Source: Mariniphaga anaerophila (lineage in GTDB: Bacteria > Bacteroidota > Bacteroidia > Bacteroidales > Prolixibacteraceae). From it: 64,000 nt of DNA. How positions within the stretch are numbered: position 1 is the first letter of the stretch; each line of letters opens with the position of its first letter. Location: positions 310,001 to 374,000 of the forward strand of contig NZ_FQUM01000006.1 in assembly GCF_900129025.1 (NCBI RefSeq), written 5' to 3'. The notes under the pieces are model-generated. The model was not told the DNA's origin, made no database searches, and saw nothing but the letters and a program-made list of their open reading frames with translations. Of this stretch, positions 35,833 through 44,732 are shown piece after piece. Made by a program: the position numbers and the translations under genes.

Positions 35833-36930
35833 ATGAAAAAATTACTCGTAATTTCATTTCTAATTTTAGGAATTGCTGCTTTTGCACAAAAACCTCACCC
35901 TGCAGATTCGCAGGCAACGCCCGAAACCGTTAATCTTTACCGGAACTTACTGAAGCTGCAACACGAGGGAATAATGTTCGGCCACCAGGATGATTTGGCC
36001 TACGGCGAAGGCTGGGTTTACGAAGAAGGCCGGTCGGACGTGAAAGATGTGTGCAGCGATTACCCGGCAGTTTATGGCTGGGAATTGGGACACCTCGAGC
36101 TGGGAGATGCCTACAGCTTAGACTCGGTGCATTTCGACAAAATTCAGGGCTGGATAAAAACCGTTTACAAAAGGGGAGGAGTGAATACCATAAGCTGGCA
36201 CTTACGCAACCCGCTCACAGGAGGAACATCGTGGGATACGTCTTCAAAAGAGGCTGTAAAATCGATTCTTCCGGGCGGGGAAAAACACGAGCTCTTTAAA
36301 CAATATCTTAACCGACTGGCGAATTTTATGCTCGGGCTAAAAACCGCTGACGGAACTTATATTCCTGTTCTTTTTCGGCCGTTCCATGAACATACAGGGA
36401 GCTGGTTTTGGTGGGGGAAAGACCTTTGTTCTGTAAACGAATACACTGCATTGTGGCGTTTTACGGCGAATTACCTCCAGCAAAAGAAGGGCATTCACCA
36501 TATTTTGTACGCCTATTCTACCGACCGTTTTCAATCTGAAAGTGAATATCTGGAACGCTACCCGGGCGACGACGTTGTTGACATGCTGGGCTTTGATTTG
36601 TACGATCGTGGCTCGGAATACCTGCCCACCCTGAAGAACTGCGCTACCTTTTTAACCAAGCTGGCAAAAGAGAAAGGAAAAATTGCCGCAGTTTCCGAAA
36701 CCGGAGGACCCATCGCCGTCAATCACCAGTGGTGGACTCAACTGCTGGAAACGCTGAGACCGTTCGATTTGGCCTACGTTTTGGTGTGGAGAAACCCGTG
36801 GCATCCGGCCGGACACGGCGCTTTTGCGCCCTACAAAAGCAGTCCTGATTCCGAAAATTTTATCAAATTTTACAACGACAAAAAAACGCTGTTTCAAAAA
36901 GATGTAACCCCAAAAAAACTGTACAAGTAA
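35833..36930 (+). CDS. GH26-family beta-mannanase-like hydrolase
   Basis: A 365-residue secreted enzyme with signal peptide MKKLLVISFLILGIAAFAQ. The GH26 acid/base Glu186 lies in LFRPFHEHTGSWFWWG and the nucleophile Glu289 in AVSETGG, matching clan GH-A. The family cleaves beta-mannan, and some members act on mixed glucans or mannosyl glycerate. A lipobox is absent and a T9SS domain too, so it is probably periplasmic. Together with the sulfatases upstream it forms a small polysaccharide-degradation set. It ends tail-to-tail with the class II aldolase gene. Confidence 0.93.
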   Translation: MKKLLVISFLILGIAAFAQKPHPADSQATPETVNLYRNLLKLQHEGIMFGHQDDLAYGEGWVYEEGRSDVKDVCSDYPAVYGWELGHLELGDAYSLDSVHFDKIQGWIKTVYKRGGVNTISWHLRNPLTGGTSWDTSSKEAVKSILPGGEKHELFKQYLNRLANFMLGLKTADGTYIPVLFRPFHEHTGSWFWWGKDLCSVNEYTALWRFTANYLQQKKGIHHILYAYSTDRFQSESEYLERYPGDDVVDMLGFDLYDRGSEYLPTLKNCATFLTKLAKEKGKIAAVSETGGPIAVNHQWWTQLLETLRPFDLAYVLVWRNPWHPAGHGAFAPYKSSPDSENFIKFYNDKKTLFQKDVTPKKLYK

Positions 36931-36934
36931 ATCA

Positions 36935-36982
36935 ACCACGAGGTTGCACCTAAAATGCAAATCAAATCGCGCAACCCGTGGT
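36935..36982. terminator. Bidirectional hairpin between convergent genes
   Basis: ACCACG-A-GGTTGC pairs with GCAACC-CGTGGT (one bulged A) across a 23-base loop. It lies between the GH26 and aldolase stop codons. The loop is large, so the strength is uncertain. Confidence 0.45.
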
Positions 36983-36993
36983 CAACTGTTTTC

Positions 36994-38289
36994 CTAACCT
37001 AAAAACTTCTTACGAAGCGCTTCTACCTGGTTGTCGTTAATTGGGATTAGCTTACCCAAAGAAGCGCCCATGGTAAGTGACTGCGCGCTGAATTCAGCCA
37101 CTTCAAGCCGGTCGAAAGTTCCAAGCAGTTTATCTCCGGTAACCAATACAGAATCGTTGTTAATTATCACTGCCGGAGTATCTTTTGAAATCAGTTTCAG
37201 GATGGTTTCTTCTCCCGCAAAGTGAGAGCCAAAAGGAACATTGGGCACGTCCTGCAGAAAGATCCAACTTTCCGGGATGGTTCGTACATTCAGCTTTTCG
37301 TGAGTCACACTGTAAGCCATCAGGTGAGGACTTTGAGTCAAAATAATGGAGTTCACTTCCGGATTACGCCTATATATTTCCTGGTGCAGCCAGGTAGCCC
37401 GGCTGGGTAATTTACCCGGCTCACGTTTCCCGTTTTTTATCTGCACAATGTCTTCGTTTTGAATATTCCAGCGAGCCACATCGGTTGGTGTAATCAAAAA
37501 GTCGTTTCCCCGCCAGCGCACCGAAACCGTTCCGTAAGAGCTTATCATCAACCCCTGATCGCAGGCGCGGTGAACAATCCGTTTAATCTCTTCGCGGATA
37601 GCCCTTTCATCAGAAGGGTGCTCCACCTGTTCCATTTCAGGCAACAGGCGTGGTATCTGGTTCTCGAATTCTTCGATCTGCTCGTGGGCGAGATAATTGG
37701 GAGTGCCAATCGTGTTTCCGTAAATGATTGTCCGTCCGCAAAACTCAAGCGTTTCAAACCGCTGAAAAGCATCCAGCAAGTCACTTCCCCCAACAACAGT
37801 TCCGTGGTTTTCCATAATTACAGCACTGAACCCTTTGTCAAACTCGCGGGCAATTACCTTACCCAGTTCATTGCTTCCGGGAACTTCATAGGTAGCGTAA
37901 CCAATGTCGCCACAAATGTGTTTTGCCTGAGGAATAATGTTCGTATCGGGAATTTGCCGCACAATACTGAACGACACCAGGGCCGGCGGATGAGCATGTA
38001 TAATTGCTTTTATTTCGGGCCGACTTTCGTAAATTGCACGGTGAAAAGGATATTCTGAAGAAGGTTTATGACGGCCTTCAATGGTGCCGTCTTTTCTGAC
38101 CACCATAATGTCTGACGCGCGCAAAGATCCTTTATCAACGGCCGATGGAGTTACCCAGATGTCTCCGTTTTCGTCAATAATGGAAACATTTCCTCCGGAT
38201 GTTGTAGTTAACCCGCTCCGGTAGATTTTATCGATTATCATGGTAATCTGGTCGCGCGGGTGCATAAGGCTGGTGTCTAACTTCTTCAT
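36994..38289 (-). CDS. Tandem-domain class II aldolase/adducin protein
   Basis: A 431-residue protein with two class II aldolase domains. The first (about 10-215) has the zinc set Glu79 (SSEYPFH), His98 and His100 (IIHAHPPA) and His162 (MENHGTVVGG), so it should be active, perhaps on a fuculose-phosphate or ribulose-phosphate type sugar. The second (about 228-425) keeps the fold but has lost all matching ligands: PSRATWLHQ, LTQSPHLMAYS and NNDSVLVTG replace them. Such a fused degenerate copy is probably structural or regulatory. It is convergent with the GH26 gene. Confidence 0.85.
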   Translation of the reverse strand: MKKLDTSLMHPRDQITMIIDKIYRSGLTTTSGGNVSIIDENGDIWVTPSAVDKGSLRASDIMVVRKDGTIEGRHKPSSEYPFHRAIYESRPEIKAIIHAHPPALVSFSIVRQIPDTNIIPQAKHICGDIGYATYEVPGSNELGKVIAREFDKGFSAVIMENHGTVVGGSDLLDAFQRFETLEFCGRTIIYGNTIGTPNYLAHEQIEEFENQIPRLLPEMEQVEHPSDERAIREEIKRIVHRACDQGLMISSYGTVSVRWRGNDFLITPTDVARWNIQNEDIVQIKNGKREPGKLPSRATWLHQEIYRRNPEVNSIILTQSPHLMAYSVTHEKLNVRTIPESWIFLQDVPNVPFGSHFAGEETILKLISKDTPAVIINNDSVLVTGDKLLGTFDRLEVAEFSAQSLTMGASLGKLIPINDNQVEALRKKFLG

Positions 38290-38420
38290 TGCTATATTTT
38301 TGGTTATGAATGGCTAAAATTACGAAAGTTCGGGGAAGAAGATCTTCACTTCCTCCCAAAAGGCTTCAATTTAACCAATAGAAAAGATTATGGTAAAATA
38401 ACACAACGTACCTGCAAAAG

Positions 38421-38446
38421 AGGAAAGGTCAATTGCGACCTCCCCT
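38421..38446 (-). terminator. Possible terminator hairpin of gltX
   Basis: AGGAAAGGTC and GACCTCCCCT pair around AATTGC with an interrupted stem; on the minus strand it is followed by a short T run. It overlaps the gltX stop codon, so the assignment is tentative. Confidence 0.35.
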
Positions 38447-39971
38447 AAATTTTTTCTATTGCCGTTTTAATACGCTGAATGGTTTCTGCTTTTCCCAGAA
38501 TTTCACAAATTTTGAACAGATCCGGTCCCATGTTTCCACCAACCAGGCAAAGGCGCAGTGGATTCATAATTGCTCCAAAGCCCCAACCTTTTTCGTTCAT
38601 AAATGCAGAAAATGTTTCTTTCATGCTTTCAGCATCCCACTGTTCAATCTTTTCGAAAAGAGACACAACGGCCGAAAGTTGTTCAGGTGTATTTTCTTTC
38701 CAACGTTTTTTTACCGTTTTTTCGTCGTACGATTCCGGGGCAACAAAAAAGAAACTTCCCTGTTCCCAAAGATCGGATGCAAATTCGCAGCGTTCCTTAA
38801 TTTCGCCAACTACTTCAACTATTTTTTCGTTGGTTGCAGAAATGCCTTTTTCCTGTAAAACTGGTTTAAAAAGTTCGGCTAATTCCTCAGCATTTTTTTG
38901 CTGAAAATAGTGCCTGTTAAACCACTTCGCCTTTTCAGGATCGAAACGCGACCCGGACTTAACAACACGTTCAAGACTAAAAACTTCAGTCAGTTCTTTC
39001 AGCGAAAAGAACTCCTGCTCAGTTCCCGGGTTCCAGCCCAGCAGCGCCAGCAGGTTAATAAATGCTTCCGGGAAATAGCCGTCTTCGCGGTATCCGTGAA
39101 AAGCTTCTCCAGACACAGGATCTGTCCATTCAAGCGGAAAAACAGGAAATCCCATTTTATCGCCATCCCGTTTGCTGAGTTTTCCTTTTCCGTGAGGTTT
39201 CAGAATTAGCGGCAGGTGGGCAAACTCGGGTCTGGTTTCTTCCCAGCCCAAAGCACGGTACAACAAAACGTGCAACGGCATGGACGACAACCATTCTTCG
39301 CCACGTATCACATGCGTAATTTCCATCAGATGATCATCAACCACATTGGCCAGGTGATAAGTAGGCATTCCGTCTGACTTAAACAGCACTTTGTCGTCAA
39401 GACTTTTAGTGGTATTAAACGTTACTTCGCCCCGAATAATATCATGCTCGGTCACATCCAAATCTGCAGGCATTTTAAAACGTACCACATGCTGTTCTCC
39501 GGCATCAATTTTCCGCTGTACTTCTTCTGCTGAGAGGTTCAGCGAATTATTCAGCCGTTCGCGGGTTCCAATACCGTATGAAAAAGTTTCTTTGTTTGCT
39601 TCAGCTTCTTTCCTCAGTTGTTCAATCTCCTCCGGAGTATCAAACGCGATGTATGCCCAGCCCGATTCCACAAGCTGATCTGCATACTGTTTATACAGTG
39701 CTTTCCGTTCGCTTTGCCGATATGGCCCGTAATTGCCGCCAATACCCGGCCCTTCATCAGGAATCAGCCCGCACCAACGCAGGCTTTCCATTATATATTC
39801 ACTTGCGCCGGGCACAAACCGATTCTGGTCTGTGTCTTCGATGCGTAAAAGAAAATCACCACCTTGTTTTTTTGCAAAAAGATAGTTGAACAAAGCAGTA
39901 CGAACACCACCCATGTGGAGCGGCCCCGTAGGACTTGGGGCAAAACGCACCCGAACTTTCCGGTTACTCAT
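38445..39971 (-). CDS. gltX: Glutamyl-tRNA synthetase
   Basis: A 508-residue class I synthetase that charges tRNA-Glu. The HIGH-type motif is [20 protein letters not shown] (about 10-29) and the KMSKS-type motif is KLSKRDG (about 264-270). The catalytic core carries LLRIEDTD and IRGEEWLSS. The length is a little above the E. coli enzyme. It is followed by a weak hairpin and preceded by a minus-strand -7 element shared in a divergent gap with the U32 gene. Confidence 0.97.
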   Translation of the reverse strand: MSNRKVRVRFAPSPTGPLHMGGVRTALFNYLFAKKQGGDFLLRIEDTDQNRFVPGASEYIMESLRWCGLIPDEGPGIGGNYGPYRQSERKALYKQYADQLVESGWAYIAFDTPEEIEQLRKEAEANKETFSYGIGTRERLNNSLNLSAEEVQRKIDAGEQHVVRFKMPADLDVTEHDIIRGEVTFNTTKSLDDKVLFKSDGMPTYHLANVVDDHLMEITHVIRGEEWLSSMPLHVLLYRALGWEETRPEFAHLPLILKPHGKGKLSKRDGDKMGFPVFPLEWTDPVSGEAFHGYREDGYFPEAFINLLALLGWNPGTEQEFFSLKELTEVFSLERVVKSGSRFDPEKAKWFNRHYFQQKNAEELAELFKPVLQEKGISATNEKIVEVVGEIKERCEFASDLWEQGSFFFVAPESYDEKTVKKRWKENTPEQLSAVVSLFEKIEQWDAESMKETFSAFMNEKGWGFGAIMNPLRLCLVGGNMGPDLFKICEILGKAETIQRIKTAIEKI

Positions 39972-39994
39972 TGCTTATTTTTTGAAATTTTGTG

Positions 39995-40002
39995 CAAAGA
40001 TA
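39995..40002 (-). promoter_or_regulatory. Putative -7 element (TATCTTTG, minus strand)
   Basis: Minus-strand TATCTTTG lies 24 bases before the gltX start and matches TAnnTTTG. Confidence 0.5.
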
Positions 40003-40131
40003 AGATTTCGCCATCAAATGAAAGAGCGCCGAACAAAATGATTGTTTTCAGAATTATTCTGTTCCCATAAAAATATGCCGTGTTTTTAGCTCGCACTGAA
40101 CGGGAAAGGCTGTTTCCTCTTTTAAATATTT

Positions 40132-40139
40132 TACCTTTG
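40132..40139 (+). promoter_or_regulatory. Putative -7 element (TACCTTTG)
   Basis: It matches TAnnTTTG and lies 20 bases before the U32 gene start, in the divergent gap with gltX. Confidence 0.5.
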
Positions 40140-40158
40140 TCCGGAAATTTTTACAAGA

Positions 40159-41418
40159 ATGGAAGGAAGAGAAATTGAAATAATGGCTCCAGTTGGTTCA
40201 TACGAATCATTAATGGCAGCAATTCAGGGCGGTGCCGGATCTGTTTATTTTGGCGTTGAACATTTGAACATGCGGTCGCGGTCGGCCAATAATTTCACTC
40301 TCGACGACCTGAAAAAAATTGTTGAAACAGCCACCTCACACGGCGTTAAAACATATTTAACACTCAACGTTGAAATTTTTGACAACGAAGCGGAACAGAT
40401 GCACGCCGTTCTCGATGCAGCAAAAGCAGCAGGAGTTTCTGCAGTAATTGCTGCCGACATTTCTGTAATTATGTACGCCCGCTCCATCGGTCTGGAAGTT
40501 CACATTTCCACACAGGTAAACATTACCAATATTGATGCAGTGAAATTCTATTCTGCATTTGCCGATGTAATGGTACTGGCCCGTGAAATGAACCTCGGAC
40601 GCGTTTGGGAAATCAGCAATCAGATAAAAGAGCAACAAATAAAAGGGCCGTCTGGAAATCTGGTGCGTCTCGAAATGTTTGTGCATGGTGCACTGTGCAT
40701 GGCCATCAGCGGAAAATGTTACCTGAGTCTTCAGGAAATGAACTCATCGGCCAACCGCGGTTCGTGCCTGCAAACCTGCAGGCGTGCTTACACGGTAACC
40801 GACAAAGAAACCGGAGCAGAACTGGAGATCGACAATGAATACATCATGTCGCCCAAAGACCTTAAAACAATTCATTTTCTGAATAAAGTTCTGGACGCCG
40901 GAGTTTCGGTACTCAAAATTGAAGGACGCGCACGGTCTCCCGAATATGTAAAAACAACCGCAGAGTGCTACCATGAAGCTGTGCAAGCCTACTTAGAAGG
41001 TACATTTACAGAAGAAAAAATAGAAAACTGGAATGAGCGGCTGGCGGCAGTTTTCAATCGTGGGTTCTGGAATGGTTATTACCTCGGACAGCGGCTGGGA
41101 GAATGGAGCGCCAATTACGGTTCGCGAGCTACCAAACGAAAAATATACATTGGCAAGTGCACCAACTATTTTTCCAACATTAAAGTAGCTGAGTTTAAAC
41201 TGGAAACGCTAAATCTGAAAACCGGCGACGAAATTATTATTACCGGCCCCACTACCGGAGTTGTTCAAACCCAGGTGAAAGAAATCCGTTTCGAATTAAA
41301 ACCTGTTGAAGAGGGGTTGAAAGGGCAACATATTTCAGTACCGATTGACACAAAACTCAGACGTTCAGACAAACTTTTTAAGGTGGTTGATGCCAAAGAA
41401 GTAAAAGAAAGGCGGTAG
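40159..41418 (+). CDS. U32-family peptidase (TrhP/RlhA-like)
   Basis: A 419-residue protein of peptidase family U32. The signature ERMFVHGALCMAISGKCYLS-like block is present as EMFVHGALCMAISGKCYLS (about 174-192), with further cysteines in RGSCLQTCRRAY that fit the family's iron-sulfur cluster. Members of this branch (YegQ/TrhP, RlhA) work as prephenate-dependent hydroxylases of tRNA or rRNA rather than as classical proteases; which target applies cannot be told. The start ATG lies just behind a promoter element. A barrel protein follows on the same strand. Confidence 0.87.
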   Translation: MEGREIEIMAPVGSYESLMAAIQGGAGSVYFGVEHLNMRSRSANNFTLDDLKKIVETATSHGVKTYLTLNVEIFDNEAEQMHAVLDAAKAAGVSAVIAADISVIMYARSIGLEVHISTQVNITNIDAVKFYSAFADVMVLAREMNLGRVWEISNQIKEQQIKGPSGNLVRLEMFVHGALCMAISGKCYLSLQEMNSSANRGSCLQTCRRAYTVTDKETGAELEIDNEYIMSPKDLKTIHFLNKVLDAGVSVLKIEGRARSPEYVKTTAECYHEAVQAYLEGTFTEEKIENWNERLAAVFNRGFWNGYYLGQRLGEWSANYGSRATKRKIYIGKCTNYFSNIKVAEFKLETLNLKTGDEIIITGPTTGVVQTQVKEIRFELKPVEEGLKGQHISVPIDTKLRRSDKLFKVVDAKEVKERR

Positions 41419-41489
41419 TTTTTTGCCTGCAGGCTTGGATTTTAGGCGAAGAAAATCATATATTGACAGCTGAAATTTAACCTATTATT

Positions 41490-42389
41490 ATGAAGCCTCA
41501 TGTCGTTCTTCTTTTCCTGCTTTTTCTGATCTGCCAGACTTCATCCGGACAAATTTTCAGATACCGACTGAGTGCAAACGCCGGTGCTTTTTTAGGAGAA
41601 CCCGGAAAAGCTGAAATAGACTACCCGATGAAGGATGAACTATCCAATCCCGGCAGCGAAGAGTTTTCTCCGGTTTTTAAGCCCGGCGTTGAACTGGAAA
41701 TAATGGCTCCTGTTACTCCCGATTTTGAGTTGGGCGTGCAGTTTGGCTATTTGCGCGTTTCGGGTCACACGCCGTCGCCTCCGTTGTACAACTTCTTTCT
41801 GTCCAGATACAACCCTCTTCCCAATAGCTACAAATACCCCGACAAAGCCCTGATTTTTGATACTAACCTGCTGAACATCCTGGGCACTGCCCGCTTTTAT
41901 ATTCTACCCGTAAAAAACAACGTCAACATTTTTGCAAAGGCCTTGGCGGGAGTTACATTTACCGGCACCGACTTCACCTTTCACAATCCGGTGTACCGGG
42001 TGGAATATGATGTTGGAGTACTTTATTCCAGAGGAACCAGAAACAGCGATGACCCAAAGACTGCTGCAATAACCGGTGGATTGGGGCTTGGAGCCACTTA
42101 CCGCTTATCAGACAAATTCGATATCTATTTTGACGCAACAGCTCTGCTCGTTAATTCGGACATAGTAAACGGTGTGCCCAACTACAACTACATAAACAAA
42201 AACGGGCAAACTTCCATGGAGAGAACCAACAGCCCCGCCGCTGTAGCTCAAGCCAGCATTGGCCTTGTTTATTCTGCCATCCCCGACCGCAGGTTCAATA
42301 AAAGCAATTTTACGCGCTCTTCGAGAATGAACAAAAATATTTTTCATAAAAAAAGGAAAGGAAAACCGTTTTCTAAACGCAGAAAATAA
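41490..42389 (+). CDS. Outer-membrane beta-barrel protein
   Basis: A 299-residue protein with signal peptide MKPHVVLLFLLFLICQTSSG and a series of strands (FRYRLSANAGAFLG, FELGVQFGYLRVSG, GGLGLGATYRLSDKFDIYFDATALLV) that fit a small barrel of the porin/PorP-like kind. The C-terminal tail is very basic (NKNIFHKKRKGKPFSKRRK), which is unusual for such proteins. It starts 71 bases after the U32 gene. No family was recognised with certainty. A strong terminator begins at its stop codon. Confidence 0.72.
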   Translation: MKPHVVLLFLLFLICQTSSGQIFRYRLSANAGAFLGEPGKAEIDYPMKDELSNPGSEEFSPVFKPGVELEIMAPVTPDFELGVQFGYLRVSGHTPSPPLYNFFLSRYNPLPNSYKYPDKALIFDTNLLNILGTARFYILPVKNNVNIFAKALAGVTFTGTDFTFHNPVYRVEYDVGVLYSRGTRNSDDPKTAAITGGLGLGATYRLSDKFDIYFDATALLVNSDIVNGVPNYNYINKNGQTSMERTNSPAAVAQASIGLVYSAIPDRRFNKSNFTRSSRMNKNIFHKKRKGKPFSKRRK

Positions 42390-42424
42390 AAGAAGCGGTG
42401 AAAACCGTTTTCGCCGCTTCTTTT
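42388..42424 (+). terminator. Intrinsic terminator of the barrel gene
   Basis: AAAAGAAGCGG pairs with CCGCTTCTTTT, extended inward by TGAAAA/TTTTCG around a CCG loop. The stem is near-perfect and begins at the stop codon. Confidence 0.85.
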
Positions 42425-42581
42425 AAAACAAACATTTACCTTCAACCTGCCTCGAACTAACTCAACAATCAACCTATTAAGCCCACAAAAAATTCATTCA
42501 AGACAATTTAAGACTACGAACAGAAAAAGCCATTGTTTCAATCCTGTTCTTCTTTAACAATTTTTAACCTGTTAAAATGGG

Positions 42582-43499
42582 CTATTCCAAGCTTTCAAAA
42601 ACCCTTTCCAGCAAACGTTTCGTTGCAAGAATGCCTTCTTTTTCCGACAACTCGCGACCTTCGTATTCAATTCCAACCCATCCTTTGTAACCAGAGTCTT
42701 TCACTATTTTCATCAACCTGAAGTAGTCTGAACGAGTGTCGTTTCCGTCAGCATCAAAATCATTTGATTTGGCGCTCACCCCTTTGGCATACGGCATCAG
42801 CAATTCAACCCCTTTGTAGCGGTCGAACTCTTCTCCTGTTTCGCGGTTAATAATAAAATTGCCAAAATCGGGCAATGTACCAACACGTTTGTGATCAACC
42901 ATTTTCATCACGCCTGCAAGCCATTCGCCGTGACTGGACCAGCCGCCGTGGTTTTCAACAATTATATTAATACTTTGCTGGTCGCCGTACTCACAAAGCA
43001 TACGCAAGCCATCTGCCGCCAGTTTTTGCTGCTCTTCGAAACTACCCTGGCTACCTGCATTTACCCGTATTGAATGGCATCCCAGGTATTTGGCGGCATC
43101 AATCCATTTTTTATGGTTCTCTACTGTTTTCTCACGCTCTGCTTTCTCCGGATGGCCTACCATTCCTTCGCCGTCACACATAATCAGCACGCTTTTAACG
43201 CCTTCGTTTTCACAAATCTTTTTCAGCTCGGCCAGGTATTCCATGTCTTTTGCCTTATCCTTAAAAAACTGGTTGACATACTCCAGTCCTTTAATTCCGT
43301 TTTCTGCAGCAAACCGGGGGAAATCGAGATTTGTCATTTCATTGGCAAACAAAGTTTTGTGCAACGACCACTCAGCCAGCGATATTTCAAACGGTGACCT
43401 TTTTGACGCACAACCTGCAAAAGCAGACGGTAGCAACAGTGTTCCGGCAGATACTGCCATTGTTGTTTTTAAAAATTTTCTACGAGATGTGTTGTCCAT
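42582..43499 (-). CDS. Tat-exported xylose-isomerase-like TIM-barrel protein
   Basis: A 305-residue protein beginning [19 protein letters not shown], a twin-arginine signal, with a lipobox-like AFAGC at about residue 30. The rest is a sugar phosphate isomerase/epimerase (AP endonuclease 2-type) barrel, with the metal ligands probably Glu in IIVENHGGW and WVGIEYEG and His and Asp in GTLPDFGN. Secreted members of this group are common in polysaccharide degraders. It lies 33 bases after the DUF5009 gene and shares its strand. The substrate is unknown. Confidence 0.83.
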   Translation of the reverse strand: MDNTSRRKFLKTTMAVSAGTLLLPSAFAGCASKRSPFEISLAEWSLHKTLFANEMTNLDFPRFAAENGIKGLEYVNQFFKDKAKDMEYLAELKKICENEGVKSVLIMCDGEGMVGHPEKAEREKTVENHKKWIDAAKYLGCHSIRVNAGSQGSFEEQQKLAADGLRMLCEYGDQQSINIIVENHGGWSSHGEWLAGVMKMVDHKRVGTLPDFGNFIINRETGEEFDRYKGVELLMPYAKGVSAKSNDFDADGNDTRSDYFRLMKIVKDSGYKGWVGIEYEGRELSEKEGILATKRLLERVFESLE

Positions 43500-43532
43500 T
43501 TTTATCAGATTTAAGTTAAAATTTAAGTACTT

Positions 43533-44663
43533 TCAGATTTTAAAAAATATTCTTTTCCGGTATAAATAGTAGCACAGAAGCCATTCCAGCGCCAGCACCG
43601 TAAGCGAAGTGACCAGCGCCATCAAAAACCCGGGGGCATTAAACCACCCCAAAAATCCGTTGATGAAAATTCCAACAAAACCGTTGAACCACTGCCCGCC
43701 AACTGTATTTGAAAAAAGGTAAATGAATATTGGATTCATGCCAACAATTACAAACGGAAAAATCCAGCCGTTAATTTTTTTTACGTCGATAAACCAATAA
43801 CTGAATGCCAGCACCAAAACAGACCAACCGCCCGAAGCAAGCACAAACGAAGAGGTGGAAATGCGTTTAATAATAGGCGTTACAGAAGTCCAGTGAAGCA
43901 AATATCCCGCAGCCAGAATAACCAGGCCGCCAACTAACAGCTTTTTAAGTTTTTCGGAAGCCTTTTTTTCCGACAGAAGCAATTTCCCGACAACAACACC
44001 CCAGATTGTATGAGCCGCTGTTGGAATACAATTGATAGCAACCCATCCGCCGCCCCGATTGATTTTACCCATTAAAACCATATCCATCCACGAACCGAAA
44101 TTGTGGTCTTTCACAAAAGGCTGATTGTATCCGTCCAAAGGAAAAGTGCGGTACAATATTTCGGTAAGCAACAAAAGCCCAAAAGAGACAACAAGTTGTA
44201 CCGATGGCTTATACCGCATCAAAAAATAAGCGATTATGATGGTAACAGAAAGCTGGGAAAGTACGTTCCACAGTTCCCAAACCAACTCGCGACGATACCC
44301 GCAGTGCAGGCCGACGCCAAAAGCCAGCAACAAAATACAACGCTGAATTATATGCCGCGTAATTTTCTGTTTCGAATCTCCCCTTTTGCGCCTTTTTGCA
44401 TAAGAAAACGGCATGGCCACACCAACAATAAACATAAAAAAAGGCTGCACCAAATCCCAAAAACGCAAGCCATTCCACGGGTGGTGATGAAATTGCTGAA
44501 AAAAAGGTTCCAGAAATGTTCCGGCTACAGGTTCTTTTACTAAAACACTCCACAATGCTGTTCCTTCTGCAACGAGCAAAAACATTATAATTCCCCTAAA
44601 AAAATCAAGCGACAACAAACGGTTTTCGCCTGAGCCCATGTTGGTTTTTGGTTTTGAACTCAT
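43533..44663 (-). CDS. DUF5009 / HGSNAT-like membrane acyltransferase
   Basis: A 376-residue integral membrane protein with about ten helices. It opens with RLLSLDFFRGIIMFLLVAEG and has the FWDLVQPFFMFIVGVAMPFS and GVVVGKLLLS elements of the heparan-alpha-glucosaminide N-acetyltransferase (YeiB-related, DUF5009) family, which moves acetyl groups onto sugars across the membrane. The ATG at 44663 was chosen: the longer frame needs TTG at 44672. It lies 69 bases after the acyl-CoA ligase gene and 33 bases before the TIM-barrel gene. Substrate unknown. Confidence 0.82.
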   Translation of the reverse strand: MSSKPKTNMGSGENRLLSLDFFRGIIMFLLVAEGTALWSVLVKEPVAGTFLEPFFQQFHHHPWNGLRFWDLVQPFFMFIVGVAMPFSYAKRRKRGDSKQKITRHIIQRCILLLAFGVGLHCGYRRELVWELWNVLSQLSVTIIIAYFLMRYKPSVQLVVSFGLLLLTEILYRTFPLDGYNQPFVKDHNFGSWMDMVLMGKINRGGGWVAINCIPTAAHTIWGVVVGKLLLSEKKASEKLKKLLVGGLVILAAGYLLHWTSVTPIIKRISTSSFVLASGGWSVLVLAFSYWFIDVKKINGWIFPFVIVGMNPIFIYLFSNTVGGQWFNGFVGIFINGFLGWFNAPGFLMALVTSLTVLALEWLLCYYLYRKRIFFKI

Positions 44664-44732
44664 AGGAAACAAAGGATGATTAGTTTTTATTTTCGAGAAC
44701 AGGGGCTCCCCGCTTGCAGCCCGCCGCGTTTT

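Noticed and set aside
35609-35836. A 75-residue frame between the second sulfatase and GH26
   Set aside because: It begins inside the sulfatase gene and has no coding character; the area is more likely promoter and leader.
37459-38058. A 199-residue plus-strand frame
   Set aside because: Antisense to the tandem aldolase gene with no promoter or signature.
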